From: JABSSA01 sp039984715
GTDB lineage: Bacteria > Pseudomonadota > Alphaproteobacteria > Rhodobacterales > Rhodobacteraceae
Direction: 5' to 3'
DNA length: 64,000 nucleotides
Assembly (NCBI GenBank): GCA_039984715.1
Contig: JBDWUA010000014.1
Coordinates: 409,116-473,115 of the forward strand
Shown here: positions 44,140 to 52,017 of the stretch, one piece after another
Layout of the letters: the number at the start of each line of letters is the position of its first letter
Numbering within the stretch: the first letter of the stretch is position 1
Notes under the pieces: generated by a model
Seen by the model: only the letters and a program-made list of their open reading frames with translations
Told to the model about the DNA's origin: nothing
The model's database searches: none
Translations under genes and position numbers: made by a program

Positions 44140-45555
44140 TTACAAACGCCTTACTCCGGGACGTCGTGCATCCTGTTGGGGTTTGATCATCAACTCGTGC
44201 AGCGCCCAAACCAAGGCATCCACCCGGTCAGGTGATCCCTGCCCCGCATATCCATGCCGGGTCATCTTCACCATCTGGTCTTCGAGGTCATCCAACGACA
44301 ATCCATGCCTGACACGCCCCTGTTCATACAAAGCCGCCACCGGTTCTGCCCGCACGACTTTCCCTCGACTGGCATGGACCGACGTAAACGGCACCATCGG
44401 ATCGACTGCGCGGATCACCTGACGCACCATCTCTCCACCTTGGTTGACCTCAGCCACCAGACGGTCTGCTTCGAATTCTTCCATCGCGGCGACGGCTGCA
44501 CGGGCCCATTCAGCCGGGCTTGCCCCCTTAACCGTGCGATCCGCCAACACAAAGGCGCACCAGTCCTCTGGCGGCCCTTCTGTAACAGCGCCTGCAACAA
44601 CGATCCCACACTCATCTGCCGTTGAGGACGACGTCGTGGCCGGATCAACCGCAACAACGATGCGATCCAAGTCGGGGATATCCCGCACCCGCGCAGTTTC
44701 CAACATCGCCGAATTCCAAAGCGCGCCATCCACATCCCGCAGCAACACACCGTCCAATTCCTGACGCCCCAACCGTGTTCCGGCATAGCGCGCCCTGACT
44801 TCTTTCAGAAAGCTCGAGGCCAAATTGGCCCGGTTCGCTTCTGTCGGCGCGTGGGTCATCACACACGAGTCTTGCTCAAGCAGAGTTTTCAAGACATCCA
44901 CATTGCGGGGCGTTGTGGTCACGCAAACCCGGGGTGCGTCTCCCAATCGCAGGGCAAACTGCAACATATCCCAGGTTTCTTGCGCCTTTTTCCACTTCGC
45001 CAGCTCATCAACCCACGCGCCATCAAATTGCGGTCCCCGTAATCCTTCGGGGTCAGACGCACTGTAGGCCACCGCCTCAGCGCCATTTGGCCAGATCAGA
45101 CGTTTACGCGTCGCATTCCATTCTGGTCGCCGGTCCGGTGGCGAACAGGCCAATATCCCGCTTTCGCCAAAGACCATGACTTCGCGCACTTGGTCATAAG
45201 TTTCCCCAACCAAAGCGATACGTTTGCACAGCCCTTCATCAAAGGGCTTTGCACCTTCCACTTGATCACGCACCCACTCCGCACCTGCACGCGTCTTACC
45301 GGCCCCTCGACCACCCATAATCACCCAATTGCGCCAGTCTCCCTCTGGCGGCAATTGATGGGGCAATGCCCAAAACTCAAAGAGATAAAGAAGGGCGCCA
45401 ACGGCGCCCTCGCTAAGTTCATTCAGAAACTGCTCCTGCCTCGCAACAGGAGCGGAGGCGATTAAGCGCGCACCCGACCTCAGATCGGGCTTCTCTGAGA
45501 TCGAAGGCGTATCCACCTCTGGCAATTTCAGATTGTTTTCGTCGGCACTCAGCAA
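44140..45555 (-). CDS. GTA terminase large subunit, gp2
   Basis: The 471-residue packaging motor has Walker A WVIMGGRGAGKTRAGAEW, the Walker B stretch FDGAWVDELAKW and the nuclease domain with VVAVDPATTSSSTADECGIVVAG and DADRLVAEVNQGGEMVRQVI-like content. No ATG suits the family start. The frame begins at TTG 45555, with GGAG seven nt before it, which adds about 35 residues (LSADENNLKLPEVDTPSIS...) to the usual N-terminus. This overlaps gp1 by 137 bp. A 146-bp gap to gp3 has no gene. Confidence 0.93.
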   Translation of the reverse strand: MLSADENNLKLPEVDTPSISEKPDLRSGARLIASAPVARQEQFLNELSEGAVGALLYLFEFWALPHQLPPEGDWRNWVIMGGRGAGKTRAGAEWVRDQVEGAKPFDEGLCKRIALVGETYDQVREVMVFGESGILACSPPDRRPEWNATRKRLIWPNGAEAVAYSASDPEGLRGPQFDGAWVDELAKWKKAQETWDMLQFALRLGDAPRVCVTTTPRNVDVLKTLLEQDSCVMTHAPTEANRANLASSFLKEVRARYAGTRLGRQELDGVLLRDVDGALWNSAMLETARVRDIPDLDRIVVAVDPATTSSSTADECGIVVAGAVTEGPPEDWCAFVLADRTVKGASPAEWARAAVAAMEEFEADRLVAEVNQGGEMVRQVIRAVDPMVPFTSVHASRGKVVRAEPVAALYEQGRVRHGLSLDDLEDQMVKMTRHGYAGQGSPDRVDALVWALHELMIKPQQDARRPGVRRL

Positions 45556-45763
45556 GTGTCGTCTCCAGTTTTAGACAGGACGAGACAAGCCCACTTACTT
45601 CAGTAAGAGCCCGTTTGGTCCCAGTTTCATCGAACTTCCCCCCGGTCTCGGCGCCCTCTGTGTGGCGCTCGAGTTTTTGGCGCAAATGCTCCAATTGCGA
45701 CTGGATGCTGTCCAGTAGCTTCTCGGAACGTTCTGCCTGTGTGTCCGGGGTCAACAAAGTCAT
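45419..45763 (-). CDS. GTA small terminase-like protein, gp1
   Basis: The 114-residue protein is the first gene of the cluster. It is helical and coiled (ERSEKLLDSIQSQLEHLRQKLERHTEG, then TEVSGLVSSCLKLETTLAECRRKQSEIARGGYAFDL). In R. capsulatus this gene was identified as the small terminase, which lacks specific pac recognition, so that host DNA is packaged at random. Its last 137 bases are also coding for the extended N-terminus of gp2 in another frame. Confidence 0.8.
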   Translation of the reverse strand: MTLLTPDTQAERSEKLLDSIQSQLEHLRQKLERHTEGAETGGKFDETGTKRALTEVSGLVSSCLKLETTLAECRRKQSEIARGGYAFDLREARSEVGCALNRLRSCCEAGAVSE

Positions 45764-45824
45764 TCTGTTTCGCTACCTCTCATGCGTTGCTTACTCAGCC
45801 CCTCCGCACGAGCCCGAAAAGGAA

Positions 45825-45857
45825 AAGCGACCTCCAAGGTTTCCCTCGGGGTCGCTT
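45825..45857 (-). terminator. Leader hairpin with T-rich tail upstream of GTA gp1
   Basis: On the minus strand AAGCGACC (45857-45850) pairs with GGTCGCTT (45832-45825) around 17 nt; the stem is followed by TTTTCCTTTT. It lies between the predicted GTA start site (about 45876) and the gp1 ATG (45763). It may be an attenuator in the GTA leader, or the end of the mltG transcript. Confidence 0.5.
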
Positions 45858-45875
45858 ACCCACTTCTTCCAGCTT

Positions 45876-45947
45876 GTCACAACGTATACGTGTGACCGTT
45901 CGCAAAGTCAAGCAAATTCGCGAACGCCCATTCCGACCCACCGTTCG
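45876..45947 (-). promoter_or_regulatory. GTA promoter with overlapping palindrome and CGTTCG repeats
   Basis: On the minus strand TTGACT (45911-45906), a 17-nt spacer and TATACG (45888-45883) form a near-consensus sigma70 promoter; start near 45876. A 21-bp near-perfect palindrome (45876-45896, arms GTCACA and TGTGAC around CGTATACG, one extra A) covers the -10. CGTTCG, CGAACG and CGTTCG at 45897, 45921 and 45942 flank the -35 at 21-24-bp spacing. No binding protein is known from sequence; candidates are the GTA activator GafA or a repressor. Confidence 0.6.
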
Positions 45948-45975
45948 GTATGTTTAACAAAATCATAATGTTAGG

Positions 45976-45991
45976 TTAATTTTTCGTTAAC
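45976..45991. promoter_or_regulatory. Consensus CtrA box upstream of the GTA promoter
   Basis: TTAATTTTTCGTTAAC matches the full CtrA consensus TTAA-N7-TTAAC. It lies about 100-115 bp upstream of the predicted GTA start site and between mltG and gp1. CtrA is needed for GTA production in Rhodobacter, so the position is suggestive. The site is AT-rich and could arise by chance. Confidence 0.5.
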
Positions 45992-46102
45992 GGAATCCAA
46001 AAGGTCGGGTCTCTCAACAGGATGTGAATTGTCTTAAGAAACGGGACGGATTCCGACTGTCAAACGACTAACCTATCGTGCCAAAACGAAAAACCATCCG
46101 CA

Positions 46103-47263
46103 TCAATTATTGGAATTGGCGCGTTCCGCTTCGATTTCACGCCAGCGCGCCACATTGCGGTTGTGTTCGTCCAACGTTTTCGCAAACGCATGGCCGCCTG
46201 TTCCATCGGCCACAAAGAACACAAACTCGGATTCGTCCGGTTGTCCGGCAGCCATCAAGCTTTCTCTTCCAGGATTGGCGATTGGCGTCGGTGGAAGACC
46301 TTCGATGACATACGTGTTCCACGGGGTCTCCGCACGCAATTCACTGCGCCGCAACCCGCGTCCCAACACGCCCCGGCCACGTGTGATGCCATAAATAACG
46401 GTTGGATCCGTTTGCAAACGCATGCCTTGGTTCAAACGGTTGATAAACACGCTCGACACGGTTGAGCGTTCTGACGCGACACCCGTTTCCTTTTCGATGA
46501 TCGATGCCAACGTGATCAACTCTTCCGGGCTATTCAACGGAACCGACGGATCACGCGCAGCCCAAGCCGCCGCAACAAGCTCTTCTTGGGCCTCTTGCAT
46601 TTGGGCAAGAATGTCAGCACGCGACTGCCCCTTGCGGACCTCATAGCTGGCAGGCGCCAATGCACCTTCAGCTGGAATATCGGTGATATCTTCGCTTAAA
46701 ACATCCAACGCATTCAGCGCAGACACGATCTGCCAACTTGTGACACCTTCAGCAAACGCAATGCGATACCGCGTATCCGCAGCCTCCTTGACCTCAGTAT
46801 AGGCCTCAGGGACCGTATCATCACCGATCACAAACTCGACTTTTTCAACGAAATCGTTGGTTTGAGGGTCCAATTCACGCACTTGCGCTTGCACCCGTGC
46901 AATCCCAACGCGGTAGACGACTTCGGTCCCACATGTGCTCGCGCCACCTTTGGTAACCGCGTCCACGATTTCAGACATCGAACTTTTTGGTGTTATCAAA
47001 AAGGAACCAGCCTTCAGCAACTGGCTCTTTTCCGAATAATCAGCGCCCATCCGAAAGATAGCCGCGCTGGAAATCGCGCCTTCTTCTTCAAGGTTATTGC
47101 TCACTCTGGCAAAATTCGACCCGGAATCGACCTTCAGACAAATCGCCTGAGCCAAAGGTCCCGGTTCCTTAAATTCGCCCCGCCCCCAAAGAATGACACC
47201 GCCCATCAGAAACAGAATCACCGCCAACAACGTGACTGCATTGGAAGCAATAGCGCGCCACAT
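46103..47263 (-). CDS. mltG: Endolytic transglycosylase MltG
   Basis: The 386-residue inner-membrane protein has one N-terminal membrane segment (residues 8-28, VTLLAVILFLMGGVILWG). An LysM-like region and the YceG domain follow. The catalytic Glu is in TLASIIEKETGVASERSTVSSVFINRLNQGMRLQTDPTVIYG. The C-terminal PTPIANPGRESLMAAGQPDESEFVFFVADGTGGHAFAKTLDEHNRNVARWR is fully conserved. MltG cuts nascent glycan strands. It overlaps the fabF stop by one base (TGATG), so it follows fabF in one transcript. Confidence 0.95.
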   Translation of the reverse strand: MWRAIASNAVTLLAVILFLMGGVILWGRGEFKEPGPLAQAICLKVDSGSNFARVSNNLEEEGAISSAAIFRMGADYSEKSQLLKAGSFLITPKSSMSEIVDAVTKGGASTCGTEVVYRVGIARVQAQVRELDPQTNDFVEKVEFVIGDDTVPEAYTEVKEAADTRYRIAFAEGVTSWQIVSALNALDVLSEDITDIPAEGALAPASYEVRKGQSRADILAQMQEAQEELVAAAWAARDPSVPLNSPEELITLASIIEKETGVASERSTVSSVFINRLNQGMRLQTDPTVIYGITRGRGVLGRGLRRSELRAETPWNTYVIEGLPPTPIANPGRESLMAAGQPDESEFVFFVADGTGGHAFAKTLDEHNRNVARWREIEAERANSNN

Positions 47264-48525
47264 CAGGCATCGACCTTACTGAATATTACACTCGCATTTG
47301 TGCCGCCAAATCCAAACGAATTGGACAAAGCCACACGAACCGGGCGTTCCCGTTTCGCATTTGGTGCCAGATCCAATGCCGTTTCGACAGCCGGATTATC
47401 AAGATTGATCGTCGGCGGGCAAACCTGATCGCGAATGGCCAAGATCGAGAAAATCGCCTCAATCGCGCCCGCGGCCCCCAACAAGTGCCCCGTCGAAGAT
47501 TTCGTCGACGACATCGTCACTTTGCTTGCATGATCACCCAACATCCGTTCGACAGCGCCCAATTCGATTGTATCCGCCATGGTCGATGTCCCATGCGCGT
47601 TAATATAATCGATATCCGACGGCTCTAGGCCCGCATTGCGCAGGGCCGCCCGCATAGAACGTTCCGCACCGTCTCCGTCTTCTGAGGGCGCAGTGATGTG
47701 ATAAGCGTCACCAGACAGGCCATAACCGCTGACTTCGGCGTAAATCTTTGCACCGCGCGCCTTGGCATGTTCGTATTCTTCCAGAATGACGATCCCTGCC
47801 CCTTCGCCCATGACAAACCCGTCGCGGTCTTCATCATATGGGCGACTGGCCGCCTGTGGATCGTCCGCACGTTTTGTGGACAAGGCTTTGCACGCATTAA
47901 AACCCGCAATCCCGATCTTACAAATGGCCGCTTCAGCGCCGCCTGCAACCATGACATCCGCATCGCCATGTTGAATAAGACGCGATGCATCCCCAATCGC
48001 ATGCGCACCCGTAGAACACGCCGTCACGACAGAATGATTCGGTCCACGGAACCCGTAGCGGATCGACACTTGCCCTGAAATCAGGTTGATCAAAGCGCCG
48101 GGCACAAAGAACGGGCTCACACGACGCGGGCCTTTTTCTTCCATCAGCATTGTTGTGTTGGCAATCGAATTCAGACCACCAATGCCGGATCCGATCAAAA
48201 CGCCGGTCCGCTCAAGGCTTTCCTTGTCTTCCGGCATCCATCCAGAATCCCGCACCGCCTGTTCAGCGGCTGCAATCCCAAACATCATAAACGTATCGAT
48301 CTTGCGCTGTTCCTTCGGCGCAAGATACGTATCCGCATGGAATGACCCATCCGTCCCATCGCCACGCGGAACTTCGCAGGCATAGGTCGTGGTCAAACCT
48401 TCTGTGTCAAATTGCTCGATTGGTCCCGCACCAGACTGCCCGTCCAGAATACGTTCCCAGCTTGCCTCTACCCCGTCGGCCAAAGGCGTAACGAGCCCCA
48501 GACCAGTCACAACGACTCTGCGCAT
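47263..48525 (-). CDS. fabF: Beta-ketoacyl-ACP synthase II
   Basis: The 420-residue condensing enzyme elongates acyl-ACP. It starts RRVVVTGLGLVTPLADGVEASWERILDGQSGAG. The active-site Cys is in VTACSTGAHAIGDASRLI, and the two His are in YINAHGTSTMADT and SSTKSSTGHLLGAAGAIEA. The Gly-rich end is NSFGFGGTNASVIF. It follows acpP in the direction of transcription, with a GNAT gene between, and is coupled to mltG. Confidence 0.97.
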   Translation of the reverse strand: MRRVVVTGLGLVTPLADGVEASWERILDGQSGAGPIEQFDTEGLTTTYACEVPRGDGTDGSFHADTYLAPKEQRKIDTFMMFGIAAAEQAVRDSGWMPEDKESLERTGVLIGSGIGGLNSIANTTMLMEEKGPRRVSPFFVPGALINLISGQVSIRYGFRGPNHSVVTACSTGAHAIGDASRLIQHGDADVMVAGGAEAAICKIGIAGFNACKALSTKRADDPQAASRPYDEDRDGFVMGEGAGIVILEEYEHAKARGAKIYAEVSGYGLSGDAYHITAPSEDGDGAERSMRAALRNAGLEPSDIDYINAHGTSTMADTIELGAVERMLGDHASKVTMSSTKSSTGHLLGAAGAIEAIFSILAIRDQVCPPTINLDNPAVETALDLAPNAKRERPVRVALSNSFGFGGTNASVIFSKVDA

Positions 48526-48846
48526 GACATTGCCCCTTTGTTGTCTTTGGCCAAGCTCTTACCGCGCCGCACTGGTCGGGTTCAAGACCCGAGCCAAAGA
48601 CAAGCAATCCAAAGCACCCCGTCAATCGCATCAATAACACTGCAAATTGACTAAAGTTCACCAAAACACAATCTCAGGGCCACTCTTGTTTTAGCGCCAT
48701 GTTCATGGCCAACAAACTGGAAAAAACCCGTCACATGTATCCGACTGGCCTTTGATCTGGACCGAACCCAGATTCCACGTGCCAAATCAGAATGGCAGTC
48801 ACGCCGACAGGGAACGATGCCTAAGGCCCGATATCAGGGCGGAAAA
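48526..48846 (-). other. Region between the GNAT gene and fabF, no gene seen
   Basis: These 321 bases contain only short frames without family character. A 13-bp tandem duplication (ATCAGGGCGGA twice, 48833-48856) runs over the GNAT stop codon. A fabF promoter is expected here but none stood out. Confidence 0.5.
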
Positions 48847-49374
48847 TCAGGGCGGAGCTTTGCGCACCATCAACTGAACCGTCTCACCCTGAATTTCTGC
48901 ACGCCGCAACGGCTTATATCCCAAGTGATGCGCCAATTGTAACGACCGCACGTGTGCGGGTTCCAACAAACACACCAACGGCCCTGTCACCACACGATCA
49001 AACCAATCATGGGCTGCAATTGCTGCTTCGCGACCAAACCCTTTGCCTTGGGCATCCCCGGACAACACCCAACCGGCTTCTGGCCACGCATCAAAATCTT
49101 GCCCAAGTGCGCGTTTGGCAAAGAAAAACCCAACCTGCCCGACCATGCGATTTGTACGATGGGCTTCGATTCCCCACTGACCAAATCCGGTCATCTGCCA
49201 ATGCCCTGCATTGGTCAGAAACGCACGCCAGGATTCTTCACGACTGCGCGGCTTGCCACAAATGTAACGCACCACCGTAGGGTCCGCCCAAATATCTGCA
49301 TATCGTTCAAAGTCTTCCGGGCGCATGGCCCGCAACGTCAAGTTAGACGTGTTTATTGTGGGGATCGCTCGCAT
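48847..49374 (-). CDS. GNAT-family N-acetyltransferase, RimJ/RimL-like
   Basis: The 175-residue protein starts with the RimJ/L-type strand LTLRAMRPEDFERYADIWADPTVVRYICGKPRSREESW. The middle has GQWGIEAHRTNRMVGQVGFF. The acetyl-CoA stretch is EAGWVLSGDAQGKGFGREAAIAAHDWF (Q-G-x-G-x-G/A), and the end LLEPAHVRSLQLAHHLGYKPLRRAEI has the late Asn-substitute HVRSLQLAHHLGY motif. The acceptor is unknown. It sits between acpP and fabF on the same strand. Confidence 0.85.
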   Translation of the reverse strand: MRAIPTINTSNLTLRAMRPEDFERYADIWADPTVVRYICGKPRSREESWRAFLTNAGHWQMTGFGQWGIEAHRTNRMVGQVGFFFAKRALGQDFDAWPEAGWVLSGDAQGKGFGREAAIAAHDWFDRVVTGPLVCLLEPAHVRSLQLAHHLGYKPLRRAEIQGETVQLMVRKAPP

Positions 49375-49598
49375 GCGCCACCTTAGTCTGCTGCTCAGTC
49401 CCCCGAGATCACAACTTGCCGCCCTTCCGTCCCGAGTCGCAAGTCACTCATCCCAATCCCCGGCATATTTTCGCGATTCACGTTCCCGTTGTGTCAAAAA
49501 CACACACCACAAAACAACGGGGATTGGGGCGCAGCCCCAAAGCCTGCGTGGCTTGAACGCATATTTTCAAGCACGCGCTTGCGCGTTCCGCAAAAGAA

Positions 49599-49630
49599 AA
49601 CGGCGCTGCTGAAAAGCAACGCCGTTAAAA
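49599..49630 (-). terminator. Terminator of acpP
   Basis: AACGGCG (49626-49620 on the minus strand) pairs with CGCCGTT (49605-49599), with TGCT/AGCA inside and TTTTC. The tail on the minus strand is TTTTCTTTTG. It follows the acpP stop by about 20 nt. Confidence 0.75.
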
Positions 49631-49647
49631 ATTCTATACTGCTGGGA

Positions 49648-49881
49648 TCAGCTGGCTTTGGTAATAAAGTTTACCGCGTCGCCAAAGCTTTGGATCGTCT
49701 CAGCCGCGTCATCTGGAATTTCGATGCCGAACTCTTCTTCAAACGCCATCACCAGCTCAACGGTGTCCAAGCTGTCAGCGCCCAAATCGTCGATGAACGA
49801 GGCTTCAGTCACAACCTTGTCTTCTTCGACACCTAGGTGCTCAACAACAATCTTCTTCACGCGATCGGCGATGTCGCTCAT
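49648..49881 (-). CDS. acpP: Acyl carrier protein
   Basis: The 77-residue acidic protein starts SDIADRVKKIVVEHLGVEEDKVV. It has the phosphopantetheine site DLGADSLDTVELVMAFEEEFGIEIPD; the Ser is S37. It carries growing acyl chains for FabD, FabG and FabF. ATG 49881 is chosen; the frame to 49938 runs through the leader. Its own promoter is predicted at 50007-50034. The order fabD-fabG-acpP is usual. Confidence 0.97.
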   Translation of the reverse strand: MSDIADRVKKIVVEHLGVEEDKVVTEASFIDDLGADSLDTVELVMAFEEEFGIEIPDDAAETIQSFGDAVNFITKAS

Positions 49882-49931
49882 ATCTTCGTCCTCATCATTC
49901 CTTGGGGCCTCTCTTTGACCCTCAAATGTTG

Positions 49932-49972
49932 GCTTCACTTGTGAAGCGCTCTCTTTTGCCCCTCTGGGGGGC
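49932..49972 (-). promoter_or_regulatory. Two hairpins in the acpP leader
   Basis: GCTTCACTTGTGAAGC (49932-49947) is a perfect 7-bp stem with a 2-nt loop. GCCCC/GGGGC lies at 49958-49972. Both fall in the 5' untranslated part of acpP (start at 49881, predicted RNA start near 50000). Confidence 0.4.
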
Positions 49973-50006
49973 GGTGTAGCCGGGCCTCCCCGACAAATCT
50001 GCGCCG

Positions 50007-50034
50007 CCTATATCACACTTTTTCTACAAGACAA
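50007..50034 (-). promoter_or_regulatory. acpP promoter
   Basis: On the minus strand TTGTCT (50034-50029), a 16-nt spacer and TATAGG (50012-50007) resemble a sigma70 promoter. It begins 18 nt after the fabG stop, so acpP can be transcribed apart from fabG, which suits its high demand. Confidence 0.5.
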
Positions 50035-50051
50035 GGGCGGCTCAGAACCTG

Positions 50052-50789
50052 CTACAACATGGCCATGCCACCATTCACATGCAAGGTCGTCCCTGTAACA
50101 TAACCTGCACCCGTGCTTGTAAGGTACTGAACAGCCGCTGCAATTTCGTCAGCTTGCCCCATGCGTCCCATCGGAATCTGGCCCAAAATCCCTGCTTTTT
50201 GGTCATCCGTCAGCTTTTCGGTCATCGCCGTGGCAATGAAACCCGGCGCAACGGCATTCACCGTGATTCCGCGGCTGGCAACTTCGTAGGCCAGTGATTT
50301 CGTCAACCCAATCATGCCCGCTTTGGACGCCGAATAATTAACCTGCCCCGGATTTCCCGTTGCGCCAACAACGGACGAGATGTTCACAATCCGGCCCCAA
50401 CGCGCTTTCATCATGCCGCGCAACACACCTTTGCACAGCTTCGCAGTCGCTGTCAGATTCACATCAATCACCGACTGCCATTCATCATCAGACATACGCA
50501 TGAAAATATTATCACGAGTGATCCCCGCATTGTTGACCAGAATATCAACGCTGCCCATCGCCTCGGCCGCCAATTTTGGCAGCGCGTCTACCGCGGCCTT
50601 GTCGGACAAATTACACGGCAATACATGCGCCCGCTCTCCCAGCTCAGCCGCCAGCGCTTCCAGCGGCTCTGTACGCGTCCCAGACAACCCCACAATGGCC
50701 CCAGCGCCATGCAACTTGCGCGCAATTTCCGCTCCGATGCCACCAGAGGCTCCGGTTACCAACGCTGTTTTTCCTGTCAGATCGGCCAT
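50052..50789 (-). CDS. fabG: 3-oxoacyl-ACP reductase
   Basis: The 245-residue SDR reduces 3-oxoacyl-ACP with NADPH. The cofactor motif is TGASGGIGAEIARKLHGAG, with NNAGITRDNIFMRMSD, the catalytic Ser in VNISSVVGATGNPGQVNYSASKAGM with Tyr and Lys, and the end GYVTGTTLHVNGGMAML that is typical of FabG. ATG 50789 is chosen over 50876. It lies 104 bp after fabD on the same strand. Confidence 0.97.
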   Translation of the reverse strand: MADLTGKTALVTGASGGIGAEIARKLHGAGAIVGLSGTRTEPLEALAAELGERAHVLPCNLSDKAAVDALPKLAAEAMGSVDILVNNAGITRDNIFMRMSDDEWQSVIDVNLTATAKLCKGVLRGMMKARWGRIVNISSVVGATGNPGQVNYSASKAGMIGLTKSLAYEVASRGITVNAVAPGFIATAMTEKLTDDQKAGILGQIPMGRMGQADEIAAAVQYLTSTGAGYVTGTTLHVNGGMAML

Positions 50790-50893
50790 GCCGTCTCTCC
50801 CTTTTTTCGATTTTGATGCGACTGCCACGCATCTATTTCGTTTTTCACACCGCTTCGCATTGCAACAGCAACGCATTCAACCGCGTGGGATCT

Positions 50894-51826
50894 TTATCCC
50901 TCAGACGCAGCTTTCACGTCTTCCGGTTTTGAAATTGCACGCGTCGCAACAGAACGATCAATCCGTCGCACCATCCCGCTCAGCGCTTTTCCTGCTCCGA
51001 TTTCCCAGATTTCAGTGACCCCATGGTCCACCATCCACGAAACGCTCTCGCGCCAGCGCACGGACCCGGTGATCTGTTCCACCAACAAATCCCGTAAAAC
51101 CGCGGCTGAATTTGTGCCTTGCGCCTGTACGTTTGTGACAACAGGCACGTTGGGTGCCTTCATATCCACATGGCTTAGGGCCTCTGCCATCGCATCTGCG
51201 GCAGGCTGCATCAAAGAACAATGGAAAGGGGCGCTGACAGGCAACATAACTGCCCGCTTAGCGCCGCGCAGCTTGGCTTTTTCGACGGCGCGCTCAACGG
51301 CGCCCTTATGCCCCGAAACAACCACCTGCCCCGGATCATTGTCATTGGCCGCCTCACAGACATCATTGCCTGCAACTTCGTCTGCGACCGCCATGGCCGT
51401 TTCGAAATCCAGCCCCAACAACGCCGCCATTGCGCCTTCACCAACTGGAACGGCCGCTTGCATGGCTTGCCCACGCGTGCGCAACAATCGCGCCGCATCC
51501 GCAACAGTCAAAGTCCCAGCAGCCACAAGTGCGGAATATTCGCCCAAAGAATGCCCGGCCACAAACGACGCTCGATCGACGCTGACGCCTTCCGCTTCTA
51601 AAGCGCGCATCGTCGCCATAGACATCGCCATCAATGCCGGTTGCGCATTTTGCGTCAAAGTCAGCTCGTCTTGTTCGCCATTCCAAATCAAATCTGACAG
51701 CTTTTCCCCCAAAGCGTCATCAACTTCTTCAAACACAGCCTTTGCGGCGGGATAAGCGTTTGCAATATCCTGCCCCATGCCAATGGTCTGTGCGCCCTGT
51801 CCCGGAAAGACGAATGCGATGCTCAT
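50894..51826 (-). CDS. fabD: Malonyl-CoA-ACP transacylase
   Basis: The 310-residue enzyme loads malonyl on ACP. It starts SIAFVFPGQGAQTIGMGQDI. The nucleophile Ser is in VAGHSLGEYSALVAAG, and the His in LPVSAPFHCSLMQPAADAM. The Arg for the malonyl carboxylate lies near TRGQAMQAAVP. ATG 51826 is supported by GGAGGTTCC. It starts the fabD-fabG-acpP series and is divergent from the cytochrome b561 fusion. Confidence 0.96.
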   Translation of the reverse strand: MSIAFVFPGQGAQTIGMGQDIANAYPAAKAVFEEVDDALGEKLSDLIWNGEQDELTLTQNAQPALMAMSMATMRALEAEGVSVDRASFVAGHSLGEYSALVAAGTLTVADAARLLRTRGQAMQAAVPVGEGAMAALLGLDFETAMAVADEVAGNDVCEAANDNDPGQVVVSGHKGAVERAVEKAKLRGAKRAVMLPVSAPFHCSLMQPAADAMAEALSHVDMKAPNVPVVTNVQAQGTNSAAVLRDLLVEQITGSVRWRESVSWMVDHGVTEIWEIGAGKALSGMVRRIDRSVATRAISKPEDVKAASEG

Positions 51827-51976
51827 GGAACCTCCGATGCCTATCTGCATTAGTTTTAATACTCTCTATCTGCCTCTAATGTGCACACGCACTGCGTTCA
51901 AGTCATCGCGATTGCGCACGAAATCTGTGCAGGCATCACGGATTGCATGTCCGAAGTAACGAATACATCTGCCAAT

Positions 51977-51994
51977 CAGCGTGTTAGGACGCTG
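51977..51994 (+). promoter_or_regulatory. Inverted repeat before the cytochrome b561-YceI gene
   Basis: CAGCGT (51977-51982) and ACGCTG (51989-51994) are perfect arms around GTTAGG, 23 nt before the start at 52018. It may be an operator or a small leader hairpin. Confidence 0.35.
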
Positions 51995-52017
51995 AGAACA
52001 CCAAACCGGGACCTGTT

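Larger units (their letters stand above)
45764..46102 (-). other. Gene-free region between mltG and the GTA cluster
   Basis: These 339 bases have no coding region that I can support. They hold the CtrA box, the GTA promoter, four sets of inverted repeats and the leader hairpin that are listed separately. The first 60 bases before gp1 have only a weak Shine-Dalgarno (GAGAGG, about 14 nt before ATG). Confidence 0.6.

Noticed and set aside
31716..45763. A prophage
   Set aside because: There is no integrase, repressor, replication or lysis gene and no attachment repeats; gene order is that of the GTA.
45876..45896. CRP/FNR-type site at the GTA promoter
   Set aside because: The arms are in the reverse order (TCACA then TGTGA) and the centre is too long for a CRP site.
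48833..48856. 13-bp tandem repeat at the GNAT stop
   Set aside because: Only two short copies; likely a minor slippage product without function.
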